Origin: an uncultured Pseudogracilibacillus sp.
GTDB lineage: Bacteria; Bacillota; Bacilli; Bacillales; Amphibacillaceae
DNA length: 44,086 bases
Assembly: GCA_937960785.1 (NCBI GenBank)
Contig: CALGOZ010000015.1
Location: 1 to 44,086 of the forward strand
Direction: 5' to 3'
A model generated the notes under the pieces. The model saw nothing but the letters and a program-made list of their open reading frames with translations, was not told the origin of the DNA and did no database searches. Both the position numbers and the translations under genes were made by a program. Shown here piece after piece: positions 22,667 to 32,603 of this stretch (the stretch's first letter is position 1; every line of letters starts with the position of its first letter).

Positions 22667-25600
22667 TTGCTTGATGTAAATAATTTTGAATTTATGAAGA
22701 TAGGTTTAGCCTCGTCAGAAAAAATACGTTCATGGTCGTACGGTGAAGTCAAAAAGCCGGAAACGATCAATTACCGAACGTTAAAGCCAGAAAAGGATGG
22801 CCTTTTCTGTGAACGTATTTTTGGACCGCAAAAAGATTGGGAGTGTCATTGCGGTAAGTACAAACGAGTTCGTTATAAAGGTGTCGTTTGTGATCGTTGT
22901 GGTGTAGAAGTAACGAAGTCTAAAGTACGTCGCGAGCGTATGGGACATATCGAACTTGCAGCCCCGGTATCCCACATTTGGTACTTTAAAGGGATACCAA
23001 GTCGTATGGGCTTGCTTTTAGATATGTCACCGAGAGCCTTGGAAGAAATTTTATATTTCGCAGCGTATGTTGTTACGGATTCAGGTGACACACGATTAGA
23101 GAAAAAGCAACTTCTTTCCGAAAAAGAATACCGTAGCTTCTATGAGAAATACGGAAATGCTTTTAAGGCGGAAATGGGAGCAGAAGCTGTACGTAAGTTA
23201 TTACAAGATATCGACTTAGATAAAGAAGTCGCCGAATTGAAAGAAGAATTAAAAACAGTCCAAGGTCAAAGAAGAACGCGTGCTATTCGTCGTCTAGAGG
23301 TGCTAGAGGCTTTCCGTAATTCTGGAAACAAGCCAGAATGGATGATCTTAGACGTTCTTCCGGTAATTCCACCGGAGATTCGTCCGATGGTTCAGTTAGA
23401 TGGTGGACGTTTTGCAACTTCAGACTTAAACGACTTATACCGTCGTGTAATTAACCGTAACAACCGTCTGAAGCGACTCCTTGACTTAGGAGCACCAAGC
23501 ATCATCGTACAGAACGAAAAGCGTATGTTACAAGAGGCTGTCGACGCATTAATTGATAACGGTCGTCGCGGTCGCCCAGTTACGGGACCTGGAAACCGTC
23601 CGTTAAAGTCTCTTTCCCATATGTTGAAAGGAAAGCAAGGACGCTTCCGTCAAAACTTGCTCGGTAAACGAGTCGACTATTCCGGCCGTTCAGTAATCGT
23701 CGTTGGTCCTAGCTTAAAGATGTATCAGTGCGGACTACCGAAGGAAATGGCTTTAGAACTATTTAAGCCATTTATTATGAAAGAGTTAGTCGGACAAAAT
23801 ATCGCGCATAACATCAAGTCGGCAAAACGTATGATCGAACGGGTTCATCCAGAAGTGTGGGATGTTTTAGAAGATATTATTAAGGAGCACCCAGTACTAC
23901 TGAACCGTGCCCCAACGTTACACCGTCTCGGTATTCAAGCGTTCGAACCGACTTTAGTCGAGGGGCGAGCGATTCGTCTTCACCCACTCGTCTGTACAGC
24001 GTATAATGCTGACTTCGACGGAGACCAAATGGCGGTACACGTACCACTTTCAGCCGAAGCTCAAGCGGAAGCCCGCATTTTAATGTTAGCGGCCCAAAAT
24101 ATTCTGAATCCGAAGGATGGAAAACCGGTCGTAACACCATCACAGGATATGGTGTTAGGAAACTATTACTTAACGATGGAAGTGCCGGGAGCAATCGGAG
24201 AAGGGAAGGTATTTAAAGACCCGAACGAAGCCCTTATCGCATATCGAAATGGATACGTCCATTTACATTCGCGGATTGCTGTTCGTGCAAGTAGCCTAAA
24301 TAATCCAACCTTTACGGAGGAACAGAATAAGAAGCTACTCGTTACGACAGTAGGGAAAATCATTTTCAACGAAATTATTCCGGATTCCTTCCCATACATT
24401 AACGAGCCGACACGTCACAATCTAGAAGTCGAAACACCAGACCATTACTTTATCGAAGGAAGCGTCGATGTAAAAGAAGAAATTAGTAAACGTGATATCG
24501 TATCACCGTTTAAGAAAGGTATCTTGGGCGATATAATTGCGGAAGTATTTAATAAATATAAGATTAGCGAAACTTCAAAAATGCTTGACCGCATGAAAGA
24601 TTTAGGCTTCCACTATTCAACAATTGCAGGAATGACAGTAGGAATTTCAGATATCGTCGTCTTAAACAACAAAGAAGAATTATTAGATGAAGCCCAAGAA
24701 AAGGTAGATACGGTACAAAAGCAATTTAGAAGAGGGCTTATTACAGAAGAAGAGCGTTATAATCGAGTTATATCAATTTGGACAGAAGTTCGTGAGGATA
24801 TCCAAGATAGATTGATGGAGTCATTAGACCCACAAAACCCAATTTATATGATGAGTGATTCTGGAGCCCGAGGTAACCCGTCGAACTACACGCAATTAGC
24901 AGGTATGCGTGGACTTATGGCTAACCCGGCTGGACGTATTATCGAACTTCCTATTAAATCGAGTTTCCGTGAAGGTCTAAGTGTACTAGAATACTTTATT
25001 TCTACGCACGGTGCACGTAAAGGTCTTGCGGATACAGCGCTCAAGACGGCAGACTCTGGATATTTAACTCGTCGTCTCGTTGACGTAGCACAAGATGTCA
25101 TCGTTCGTGAAGACGACTGCGGAACAGACCGTGGCTTAAAAGTTACGGAGTTAGCTGTTGAGTCCGAATTAATCGAACCACTCTACGATCGTCTCGTCGG
25201 CCGTACATCTTTCGATGATGTCGTCGATCCAGAAACAGGCGAAATAATCGTAAAAGCGGATGAAATGATTAATGAAGACGAAGCGAAGAAAATCATTCGT
25301 GCTGGAATTGAAGAAGTTGTAATTCGCTCCGTCTTTACTTGTAATACAAAGCATGGAGTTTGTAAGAAATGTTATGGCCGTAACCTAGCGACAGGTACCG
25401 ATGTTGAAGTAGGAGAAGCAGTTGGAATTATCGCTGCTCAATCGATTGGAGAGCCTGGAACTCAGTTGACAATGCGTACTTTCCACACTGGTGGAGTTGC
25501 AGGTGATGACATTACCCAAGGTTTACCACGTATTCAGGAACTGTTTGAAGCGCGTAATCCAAAGGGTAAAGCAGTCATTAGTAGCATCGATGGAACAGTT

Positions 25601-26269
25601 ACAGACATAACCGAAACTCGTGACAAACGTGAAGTCGTTATCGAAAGTGATGTCGAAACGATTGAGTTCCCTGTACCATACAATGCCCGCCTAAAAGTTG
25701 CTGTCGGTGACGAAGTAGAGGCTGGTCAAGAGTTAACAGAAGGTTCAATCGACCCGAAAGAATTACTCCGTATCAAAGGGGTAGAAGGGGTCCAATCGTA
25801 CCTACTTCGTGAAGTGCAGCGAGTATATCGTATGCAAGGGGTAGAAATTGGAGATAAGCATATCGAAGTAATGGTTCGACAAATGTTACGCAAGGTGAAG
25901 ATCTTAGAATCTGGCGATACAGATGTACTACCAGGTTCGCTTATTGAACTACATGAGTTCAAAGAGATTAACAATGAAGTATTAAGAGAAGGCTTAGAGC
26001 CAGCTGTGGGAGAACCAGTATTGCTAGGTATTACGAAAGCCTCCCTTGAAACAGAGTCGTTCCTATCGGCAGCATCTTTCCAGGAGACTACCCGCGTCTT
26101 GACAGATGCGGCCATCAAAGGAAAGACAGACTCCTTACTTGGCCTAAAAGAAAACGTCATTATCGGAAAATTAATCCCTGCTGGTACAGGAATGCAACGT
26201 TATCGCAAACTTGAAGTTGATCAAGTAGAAACAGAAGCAGTGAGCGAAGAAGACGAAGTAACAAGTTAA
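22667..26269 (+). CDS. rpoC: RNA polymerase beta' subunit
   Basis: The 1200-residue subunit contains the N-terminal zinc ribbon (C60, C62, C75, C78) and the catalytic Mg-binding loop NADFDGDQM (447-455; D449, D451, D453). The bridge helix and trigger loop lie around STHGARKGLADTALKTADSG and TQLTMRTFHTGGVAG. A second cysteine cluster is CGTDRG...CNTKHGVCKKC. TTG 22667 is chosen over an upstream TTG at 22631 because GGGAGGT lies 7 nt before it and MLDVNNFE is the family N-terminus; length then matches B. subtilis (1199). Confidence 0.98.
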   Translation: MLDVNNFEFMKIGLASSEKIRSWSYGEVKKPETINYRTLKPEKDGLFCERIFGPQKDWECHCGKYKRVRYKGVVCDRCGVEVTKSKVRRERMGHIELAAPVSHIWYFKGIPSRMGLLLDMSPRALEEILYFAAYVVTDSGDTRLEKKQLLSEKEYRSFYEKYGNAFKAEMGAEAVRKLLQDIDLDKEVAELKEELKTVQGQRRTRAIRRLEVLEAFRNSGNKPEWMILDVLPVIPPEIRPMVQLDGGRFATSDLNDLYRRVINRNNRLKRLLDLGAPSIIVQNEKRMLQEAVDALIDNGRRGRPVTGPGNRPLKSLSHMLKGKQGRFRQNLLGKRVDYSGRSVIVVGPSLKMYQCGLPKEMALELFKPFIMKELVGQNIAHNIKSAKRMIERVHPEVWDVLEDIIKEHPVLLNRAPTLHRLGIQAFEPTLVEGRAIRLHPLVCTAYNADFDGDQMAVHVPLSAEAQAEARILMLAAQNILNPKDGKPVVTPSQDMVLGNYYLTMEVPGAIGEGKVFKDPNEALIAYRNGYVHLHSRIAVRASSLNNPTFTEEQNKKLLVTTVGKIIFNEIIPDSFPYINEPTRHNLEVETPDHYFIEGSVDVKEEISKRDIVSPFKKGILGDIIAEVFNKYKISETSKMLDRMKDLGFHYSTIAGMTVGISDIVVLNNKEELLDEAQEKVDTVQKQFRRGLITEEERYNRVISIWTEVREDIQDRLMESLDPQNPIYMMSDSGARGNPSNYTQLAGMRGLMANPAGRIIELPIKSSFREGLSVLEYFISTHGARKGLADTALKTADSGYLTRRLVDVAQDVIVREDDCGTDRGLKVTELAVESELIEPLYDRLVGRTSFDDVVDPETGEIIVKADEMINEDEAKKIIRAGIEEVVIRSVFTCNTKHGVCKKCYGRNLATGTDVEVGEAVGIIAAQSIGEPGTQLTMRTFHTGGVAGDDITQGLPRIQELFEARNPKGKAVISSIDGTVTDITETRDKREVVIESDVETIEFPVPYNARLKVAVGDEVEAGQELTEGSIDPKELLRIKGVEGVQSYLLREVQRVYRMQGVEIGDKHIEVMVRQMLRKVKILESGDTDVLPGSLIELHEFKEINNEVLREGLEPAVGEPVLLGITKASLETESFLSAASFQETTRVLTDAAIKGKTDSLLGLKENVIIGKLIPAGTGMQRYRKLEVDQVETEAVSEEDEVTS

Positions 26270-26292
26270 ATTTAAAACGATAAACAGGAATG

Positions 26293-26343
26293 ATCGAAGT
26301 GATCTTGTCAGTTAAGGATAAGGTCACTTCGATGTCCTAATTT
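26293..26343 (+). other. Imperfect inverted repeat after rpoC
   Basis: ATCGAAGTGATCT (26293-26305) pairs with AGGTCACTTCGAT (26331-26343), 13 bp with one G-U pair and a 25-nt loop. No T-run follows directly. It may stabilise or slow the rpoC 3' end; its role is unknown. Confidence 0.5.
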
Positions 26344-26397
26344 AATAATTTTTACGTTTAATGACTAAAGAAGTTTTAAACAAAATGATATAATCAA

Positions 26398-26426
26398 TTG
26401 ACATGATAGATAAATGATGATAATAT
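26398..26426 (+). promoter_or_regulatory. Sigma-A promoter upstream of rplGB-rpsL
   Basis: TTGACA (26398-26403) and TAATAT (26421-26426) are 17 nt apart, about 40 nt before the rplGB start. Confidence 0.75.
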
Positions 26427-26470
26427 ATTCAAGGTGTTTCCGAACTACGCTTCGTATTGGAGGTCGTTCT

Positions 26471-26725
26471 ATGTCTTATGAAAGAGTAAGACAACTTCAG
26501 TCACGAATAATTATCGGAACGAAACAAACGTTAAAAGCGATAAGAAATGGTGACGTGGAAGAAGTTTTTGTCGCAAAAGATGCAGATGCTCGAGTAACGA
26601 ATCAAGTCGTAGAGCTTGCGGAGGAACTGAATGTTCCGATTGTCGAAGTTGATTCGAAGCATGAGCTTGGCAAGGCTTGTGATATCGATGTGGACGCATC
26701 GACTGTGGCGATTCGCAAGGAGTAA
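26471..26725 (+). CDS. rplGB: L7Ae-family K-turn binding protein (YbxF)
   Basis: The 84-residue protein belongs to the L7Ae/L30e family that binds kink-turns in RNA. The motif GTKQTLKAIRNGDVEEVFVAKDAD near residues 14-37 and the KHELGKACDIDV segment later are typical. B. subtilis YbxF is at the same locus and binds K-turn RNAs; the function on the ribosome is not settled. ATG 26471 is chosen because GGAGGT (26459-26464) lies 6 nt upstream; the in-frame ATG at 26414 has none. It is the first gene of the str operon here. Confidence 0.93.
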   Translation: MSYERVRQLQSRIIIGTKQTLKAIRNGDVEEVFVAKDADARVTNQVVELAEELNVPIVEVDSKHELGKACDIDVDASTVAIRKE

Positions 26726-26947
26726 ATATCTTGCACCAAAAAATGAACCACCTGGATGTGTGGGTAAAGAGGTAGCTTTTAACGACGCTATTGCCATTAA
26801 AGGTGAAATTGTTGTTCATGTTCTTTAGCTGAACAGTTATTTCGTTCCATAAGGTGATGTATTACATGTTACTAACCTTGTGAGCGAAGGAAGCCTTTGA
26901 TTAAATAAACTACTAAAGTATTATTATATTTGAAGGGAGGAAACATA
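26726..26947 (+). other. 222-nt rplGB-rpsL intergenic leader
   Basis: This gap has no gene. It contains a small CCAC/GTGG hairpin (26748-26751 with 26760-26763). A larger one, AAGGT...ACCTT (about 26851-26879), encloses ATGT/ACAT. A weak promoter candidate TTGATT (26897-26902) with TATTAT (26919-26924) would start almost at the ribosome binding site. It may be a regulatory leader of rpsL, but I do not recognise a described motif. Confidence 0.4.
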
Positions 26948-27361
26948 ATGCCTACAATTAACCAGTTAATTCGTAAAGGGAGAAAGAGCAAACCAAAAAA
27001 ATCAGACTCCCCAGCGTTAAACCGTGGATATAACACGTTTAAAAAGCGTTTTACAAACGTAAACTCACCACAAAAGCGTGGAGTATGTACACGTGTTGGA
27101 ACGTTAACGCCGAAGAAACCTAACTCAGCGTTACGTAAATATGCACGTGTTCGTTTATCAAATAACATGGAAGTGACTGCATATATCCCAGGAATCGGTC
27201 ACAACTTACAAGAGCACAGTGTTGTTCTTTTAAGAGGTGGACGTGTAAAAGACTTACCGGGTGTACGTTACCACGTAGTTCGTGGAGCGCTCGACACAGC
27301 GGGAGTTGAAGGGCGTATGCAAGGTCGTTCAAAATACGGTGCGAAAAAGCCGAAAGACTAA
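26948..27361 (+). CDS. rpsL: Ribosomal protein S12
   Basis: S12 lies at the decoding centre of the 30S subunit. The 137-residue product keeps the streptomycin-sensitive type lysines K56 (TPKKPNSAL) and K101 (GGRVKDLPGVRYH). ATG 26948 is chosen because GGAGGAAA lies just upstream and MPTINQLI is the family start; an in-frame codon at 26930 would add residues. It is followed by rpsG, fusA and tuf in the classic str order. Confidence 0.98.
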   Translation: MPTINQLIRKGRKSKPKKSDSPALNRGYNTFKKRFTNVNSPQKRGVCTRVGTLTPKKPNSALRKYARVRLSNNMEVTAYIPGIGHNLQEHSVVLLRGGRVKDLPGVRYHVVRGALDTAGVEGRMQGRSKYGAKKPKD

Positions 27362-27402
27362 ACTAGACATTACAGCAAGAGTTAAAGAAAGGAGGAACAG
27401 AG

Positions 27403-27873
27403 ATGCCTCGTAAAGGACCTGTACCAAAAAGAGATGTATTACCAGATCCAATATACAATTCGAAGGTTGTGACACGACTAATCAACCAAATTATGGTTGA
27501 TGGTAAAAGAGGTTTAGCACAACGGATCTTATATGACGCATTCAACATAATCGAAGAAAAAAGTGGCCAAAACCCAATGGATGTGTTTGAGCAAGCAATG
27601 GAAAACGTTATGCCAGTGCTTGAAGTGCGCGCTCGTCGAGTTGGTGGTTCCAACTATCAAGTACCAATGGAGGTGCGACCAGAGCGTCGTGAAGCCCTAG
27701 GTCTTCGCTTCCTCGTAAACTATGCCCGTGAACGCGGCGAGAAGACGATGGAAGAAAGATTGGCAAACGAAATTTTAGATGCTTCAAACAACACGGGTGG
27801 AGCCGTTAAAAGAAAAGAAGATTTACACAAAATGGCGGAAGCGAACAAAGCTTTTGCACATTATCGTTGGTAA
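27403..27873 (+). CDS. rpsG: Ribosomal protein S7
   Basis: S7 nucleates assembly of the 30S head and contacts E-site tRNA. The 156-residue product begins MPRKGPVPKRDVLPDP and contains the RRVGGSNYQVPMEVRPERR beta-hairpin region, with the full C-terminal helices (AEANKAFAHYRW). AAAGGAGGA precedes ATG 27403. It lies 41 nt after rpsL. Confidence 0.98.
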   Translation: MPRKGPVPKRDVLPDPIYNSKVVTRLINQIMVDGKRGLAQRILYDAFNIIEEKSGQNPMDVFEQAMENVMPVLEVRARRVGGSNYQVPMEVRPERREALGLRFLVNYARERGEKTMEERLANEILDASNNTGGAVKRKEDLHKMAEANKAFAHYRW

Positions 27874-27909
27874 TAAAAATATTCGTTTTGAAAGGAAGGA
27901 GAAAGATTT

Positions 27910-29988
27910 ATGGCTAGAGAGTTCTCCTTGGAAAAGACGCGAAACATCGGAGTTATGGCACATATTGATGCCGGAAAGACAACGACGACAGAGCGTATTC
28001 TTTTCTACACAGGGCGTATTCATAAAGTAGGAGAAACGCATGAAGGTGCATCTGAGATGGACTGGATGGAACAAGAGCAGGAACGTGGAATCACGATTAC
28101 ATCCGCTGCAACAACTGCAGAGTGGGAAGGTCATCGTATTAACATTATTGACACGCCTGGTCACGTAGACTTCACAGTAGAAGTTGAACGTTCACTGCGC
28201 GTTCTAGATGGTGCGATTACAGTTCTTGATGCTCAGTCGGGTGTTGAGCCTCAAACAGAAACTGTTTGGAGACAAGCGACAACATACGGTGTACCGAGAA
28301 TTGTTTTCATCAACAAAATGGATAAGATCGGTGCGGACTTCTTGTACGCAACGAGCACATTGAAGGATCGTCTCGGAGCGAATGCACATCCAGTACAATT
28401 CCCAATCGGTGCAGAAGATGAGTTCGAGGGTATTATCGACTTACTTCATATGCATGCGATTTACTACAAAGATGAAATGGGAACAATGGCAGAGCCACGA
28501 GAGATTCCTGATGAATATAAAGAACAGGCAGAAGAACTACGTAACGAATTAATCGAAGCCGTTGCTGACTACGACGAGGATATTATGATGGCTTACCTCG
28601 AAGGTGAAGAAATCGAAATCGATGCGTTAAAGGCAGCGATTCGAAAAGCGACGCTCGAAGTAGACTTTTATCCAGTATTTTGTGGTTCGGCATTCAAGAA
28701 CCGCGGTGTACAGTTATTGCTAGACGGAGTAATCGACTATTTACCAGCACCGACAGATATTCCTTCAATCAAAGGAATTGTTCCTGGAACGGAAGAGGAA
28801 ACAGAGCGTAAAGCGGACGATAACGAACCGTTTTCAGCATTAGCGTTTAAAGTAATGACTGACCCATACGTTGGTAAATTAACATTCTTCCGTGTATACT
28901 CAGGAACATTAAAGGCTGGCTCATACGTATTAAATACTGGTAAAAACAAGCGCGAACGTATCGGACGTATTCTCCAAATGCATGCAAACTCACGTGAAGA
29001 GATTGATGAAATCCATTGCGGTGAAATTGCAGCAGCAGTAGGATTGCGTGATACTGCAACAGGAGATACACTGTGCGCGGAAGATCACCCGGTTATTTTA
29101 GAATCGATGGAATTCCCAGAGCCAGTTATTTCTGTAGCAATCGAACCAAAGACGAAAGCTGACCAAGACAAGATGGGTATTGCACTTGGTAAGCTTGCTG
29201 AAGAAGACCCGACGTTCGTAGCTGAATCCGATGCTGAAACTGGTCAGACGATTATTTCAGGTATGGGTGAATTACACCTAGACGTTATCGTCGACCGACT
29301 CAAGCGTGAATTCAAAGTTGAAGCGAACGTTGGAGCACCACAAGTAGCTTATCGTGAAACGTTCCGTAAAGAAGCCGAGATTGAGGGTAAGTTTATTCGT
29401 CAATCTGGTGGACGTGGACAATACGGTCACGTTTGGATTCGTTTTGGTCCGAACGAAGAAGGAGCAGGCTTCGAGTTTAACGATGAGATTGTTGGAGGAG
29501 TTGTTCCTCGAGAGTACATTCCATCTGTAGAGCAGGGAATTGAAGAAGCTCTTGAAACAGGTGTTTTAGCAGGCTATCCACTAATCGATATAAAGGCGAC
29601 TTTATTTGATGGTAGTTACCACGATGTTGACTCTAACGAAATGGCGTTTAAGATTGCAGCATCAATGGCACTAAAAGCGGCTAAAAACAAATGTGACCCA
29701 GTATTACTCGAGCCGATGATGAAGGTAGAAATCGTCGTTCCAGAAGAATACATGGGAGACATTATGGGAGATGTAACATCTCGTCGCGGACGCGTCGATG
29801 GAATGGAAGCGCGCGGTAATGCACAACTCGTAAGAGCGTATGTACCCCTTGCAGAAATGTTCGGATACGCAACGGCATTACGTTCTAACACGCAAGGCCG
29901 TGGAACGTACACAATGGTATTCGACCACTATGCGGAGGTACCAAAGCAAATCGCCGATGAAATTATCGAGAAAAGTGCTGGCGAATAA
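27910..29988 (+). CDS. fusA: Elongation factor G
   Basis: EF-G catalyses ribosomal translocation and, with RRF, ribosome recycling. The 692-residue protein has the GTPase P-loop AHIDAGKTT (17-25), the RGITI switch I segment, DTPGHVDF (G3) and NKMDKIG (G4). Domains II to V follow, with domain IV GGRGQYGHVW and the conserved C-terminus. AAGGAAGGAGAAAG precedes ATG 27910. Third gene of the str operon. Confidence 0.98.
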   Translation: MAREFSLEKTRNIGVMAHIDAGKTTTTERILFYTGRIHKVGETHEGASEMDWMEQEQERGITITSAATTAEWEGHRINIIDTPGHVDFTVEVERSLRVLDGAITVLDAQSGVEPQTETVWRQATTYGVPRIVFINKMDKIGADFLYATSTLKDRLGANAHPVQFPIGAEDEFEGIIDLLHMHAIYYKDEMGTMAEPREIPDEYKEQAEELRNELIEAVADYDEDIMMAYLEGEEIEIDALKAAIRKATLEVDFYPVFCGSAFKNRGVQLLLDGVIDYLPAPTDIPSIKGIVPGTEEETERKADDNEPFSALAFKVMTDPYVGKLTFFRVYSGTLKAGSYVLNTGKNKRERIGRILQMHANSREEIDEIHCGEIAAAVGLRDTATGDTLCAEDHPVILESMEFPEPVISVAIEPKTKADQDKMGIALGKLAEEDPTFVAESDAETGQTIISGMGELHLDVIVDRLKREFKVEANVGAPQVAYRETFRKEAEIEGKFIRQSGGRGQYGHVWIRFGPNEEGAGFEFNDEIVGGVVPREYIPSVEQGIEEALETGVLAGYPLIDIKATLFDGSYHDVDSNEMAFKIAASMALKAAKNKCDPVLLEPMMKVEIVVPEEYMGDIMGDVTSRRGRVDGMEARGNAQLVRAYVPLAEMFGYATALRSNTQGRGTYTMVFDHYAEVPKQIADEIIEKSAGE

Positions 29989-30017
29989 AGCTGTTTTAAA
30001 TTAGTTTAAGTAAATCA

Positions 30018-30046
30018 TTAACAACTAAGAGAAACTTAGTTATAAT
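30018..30046 (+). promoter_or_regulatory. Sigma-A promoter of tuf, with inverted repeat in the spacer
   Basis: TTAACA (30018-30023) and TATAAT (30041-30046) are 17 nt apart. The spacer is almost filled by AACTAAG (30023-30029) and CTTAGTT (30035-30041), a 7-bp inverted repeat with a 5-nt centre. It would give tuf a transcript separate from fusA. Confidence 0.7.
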
Positions 30047-30078
30047 AATTTATGTAAATATTTAAGGAGGAAATACAA

Positions 30079-31269
<1,191 letters not shown>

Positions 31270-31284
31270 TCGAGCGATATAAAG

Positions 31285-31314
31285 AAAAAGCTAGGCTCCT
31301 TGCCTAGCTTTTTT
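31285..31314 (+). terminator. Rho-independent terminator after tuf
   Basis: AAAAAGCTAGGC (31285-31296) pairs with GCCTAGCTTTTT (31302-31313), 12 bp with a 5-nt loop and a T-run. It ends the str operon. Confidence 0.93.
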
Positions 31315-31352
31315 ATTCACTTGCAAACAAATCGAAAAACTATAGATTTCGC

Positions 31353-31381
31353 TTGCAATCAAGTCGCTTTGTTTGTATAAT
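31353..31381 (+). promoter_or_regulatory. Sigma-A promoter of the S10-spc-alpha cluster
   Basis: TTGCAA (31353-31358) and TATAAT (31376-31381) are 17 nt apart. This is the only strong promoter I see for the next 11 kb of genes. Confidence 0.82.
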
Positions 31382-31387
31382 ATATAA

Positions 31388-31572
31388 TCGTGCAATCGTA
31401 TATATGTACGATTTTATAACGGTTTTTAAAGTCAAGCAAACAATGTCTTTTTTGTTAAAACCGTTTAAATGCGATGAAGTGAGAGGTTGTCGTTTATTTC
31501 TTGCCATGGAAATATTCGAGAAATTTTCACGGAGAATGTCTATTATCAAATGGGCGAAAGGGAGGGGAAACA
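31388..31572 (+). promoter_or_regulatory. S10 operon leader
   Basis: The ~185-nt untranslated leader before rpsJ contains a hairpin AATCGTA/TACGATT (31394-31400 with 31407-31413). A larger stem follows, AACGGTTTT/AAAACCGTT (31418-31426 with 31457-31465). There is no T-run after the large stem that would make it a clear terminator, and no gene. Confidence 0.5.
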
Positions 31573-31881
31573 ATGGCGAAAGAAAAAATTCGAATTCGTT
31601 TAAAAGCTTATGATCATCGTATATTAGATCAATCAGCAGAGAAAATTGTCAACACCGCAAAGCGCTCTGGTTCCGACGTTTCCGGACCAATTCCGTTACC
31701 GACGGACAGACGTATTTTTACTGTGTTACGTTCCGTACACATTTATAAAGATGCGCGTGAACAATTTGAAATGCGAACTCATAAACGTCTAATCGACATT
31801 TTAAACCCTACACCACAAACGGTAGACTCGTTAATGCGACTCGACTTACCATCCGGTGTAGATATCGAAATTAAACTATAA
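31573..31881 (+). CDS. rpsJ: Ribosomal protein S10
   Basis: S10 (also the transcription antitermination partner NusE) is a 30S head protein. The 102-residue product begins MAKEKIRIRLKAYDHRILDQSAEKIV and contains the VHIYKDAREQFEMRTHKRLIDI loop region. ATG 31573 is chosen because GGGAGGGGAA lies just upstream; longer in-frame readings from 31501 lack family similarity. First gene of the S10 cluster. Confidence 0.98.
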   Translation: MAKEKIRIRLKAYDHRILDQSAEKIVNTAKRSGSDVSGPIPLPTDRRIFTVLRSVHIYKDAREQFEMRTHKRLIDILNPTPQTVDSLMRLDLPSGVDIEIKL

Positions 31882-31911
31882 TACTAACACACTTTAGGAG
31901 GTGCAACGGAG

Positions 31912-32574
31912 ATGACGAAAGGAATCTTAGGACGCAAAATCGGCATGACACAAATCTTTTTAGAGAATGGAGAACTCGTGCCAGTAACTGTTATTCAAGC
32001 TGAACCAAACGTCGTATTACAAAAGAAAACTCTAGAAAACGATGGTTATGAAGCCATTCAATTAGGCTTTGAAGATATCGACAAGCCAGAAGCTTACGAA
32101 GAAGATTCAAACATCGAACCAAAAGCAACGAAACCGCAAATAGGGCATGCTGAAAAGGCAAACACAACCCCTAAGCGCTACATTCGTGAGATTCGTAACG
32201 CTAACATTGATGAATATGAACTTGGCCAAGAAGTCACTGTCGAGGTTTTTGAAGAAGGCGAAAAAGTAGACGTAACTGGAACATCTAAAGGAAAAGGTTT
32301 CCAAGGTTCAATTAAACGTCACAACTACGCACGAGGCCCAATGAGTCACGGTTCCCGTTTTCACCGTTCAGGCGGTTCAATGGGAGCAGTTGACGCAGCC
32401 CGCGTATTTAAAGGAAAAGCACTCCCAGGACAAATGGGTAACGAACAAGTGACAATCCAAAACTTAGAAATTGTAAAAGTAGAGCCTGAAAAGAACGTTC
32501 TTTTAGTAAAAGGTAACGTACCAGGTCCAAAGAAATCAGTAGTTAAAATTCAAACGGCAGTTAAAAGTAACTAA
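31912..32574 (+). CDS. rplC: Ribosomal protein L3
   Basis: L3 is one of the first proteins to assemble onto the 50S subunit; its central loop approaches the peptidyl transferase centre. The 220 residues show the signature GKGFQGSIKRHNYARGPMSHGS and HRSGGSMGA. AGGAGGTGC precedes ATG 31912. It is slightly longer than B. subtilis L3 (209), due to an acidic/lysine-rich insertion near residues 65-85. Confidence 0.97.
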   Translation: MTKGILGRKIGMTQIFLENGELVPVTVIQAEPNVVLQKKTLENDGYEAIQLGFEDIDKPEAYEEDSNIEPKATKPQIGHAEKANTTPKRYIREIRNANIDEYELGQEVTVEVFEEGEKVDVTGTSKGKGFQGSIKRHNYARGPMSHGSRFHRSGGSMGAVDAARVFKGKALPGQMGNEQVTIQNLEIVKVEPEKNVLLVKGNVPGPKKSVVKIQTAVKSN

Positions 32575-32603
32575 TTAACGTATGCATGAAAGGAGGAAAC
32601 ATT

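Noticed and set aside
26631..26828. A 65-codon plus-strand frame from inside rplGB into the rpsL leader
   Set aside because: Its first half is an alternative frame of rplGB, there is no ribosome binding site, and the tail is not recognisable; treated as chance in a structured leader.
27779..28030. Plus-strand frame bridging rpsG and fusA
   Set aside because: Out of frame with both genes and lacking a start signal; both flanking genes are complete.
31353..31613. An 86-codon plus-strand frame over the S10 leader
   Set aside because: It starts inside the promoter and overlaps rpsJ in another frame, with no ribosome binding site.
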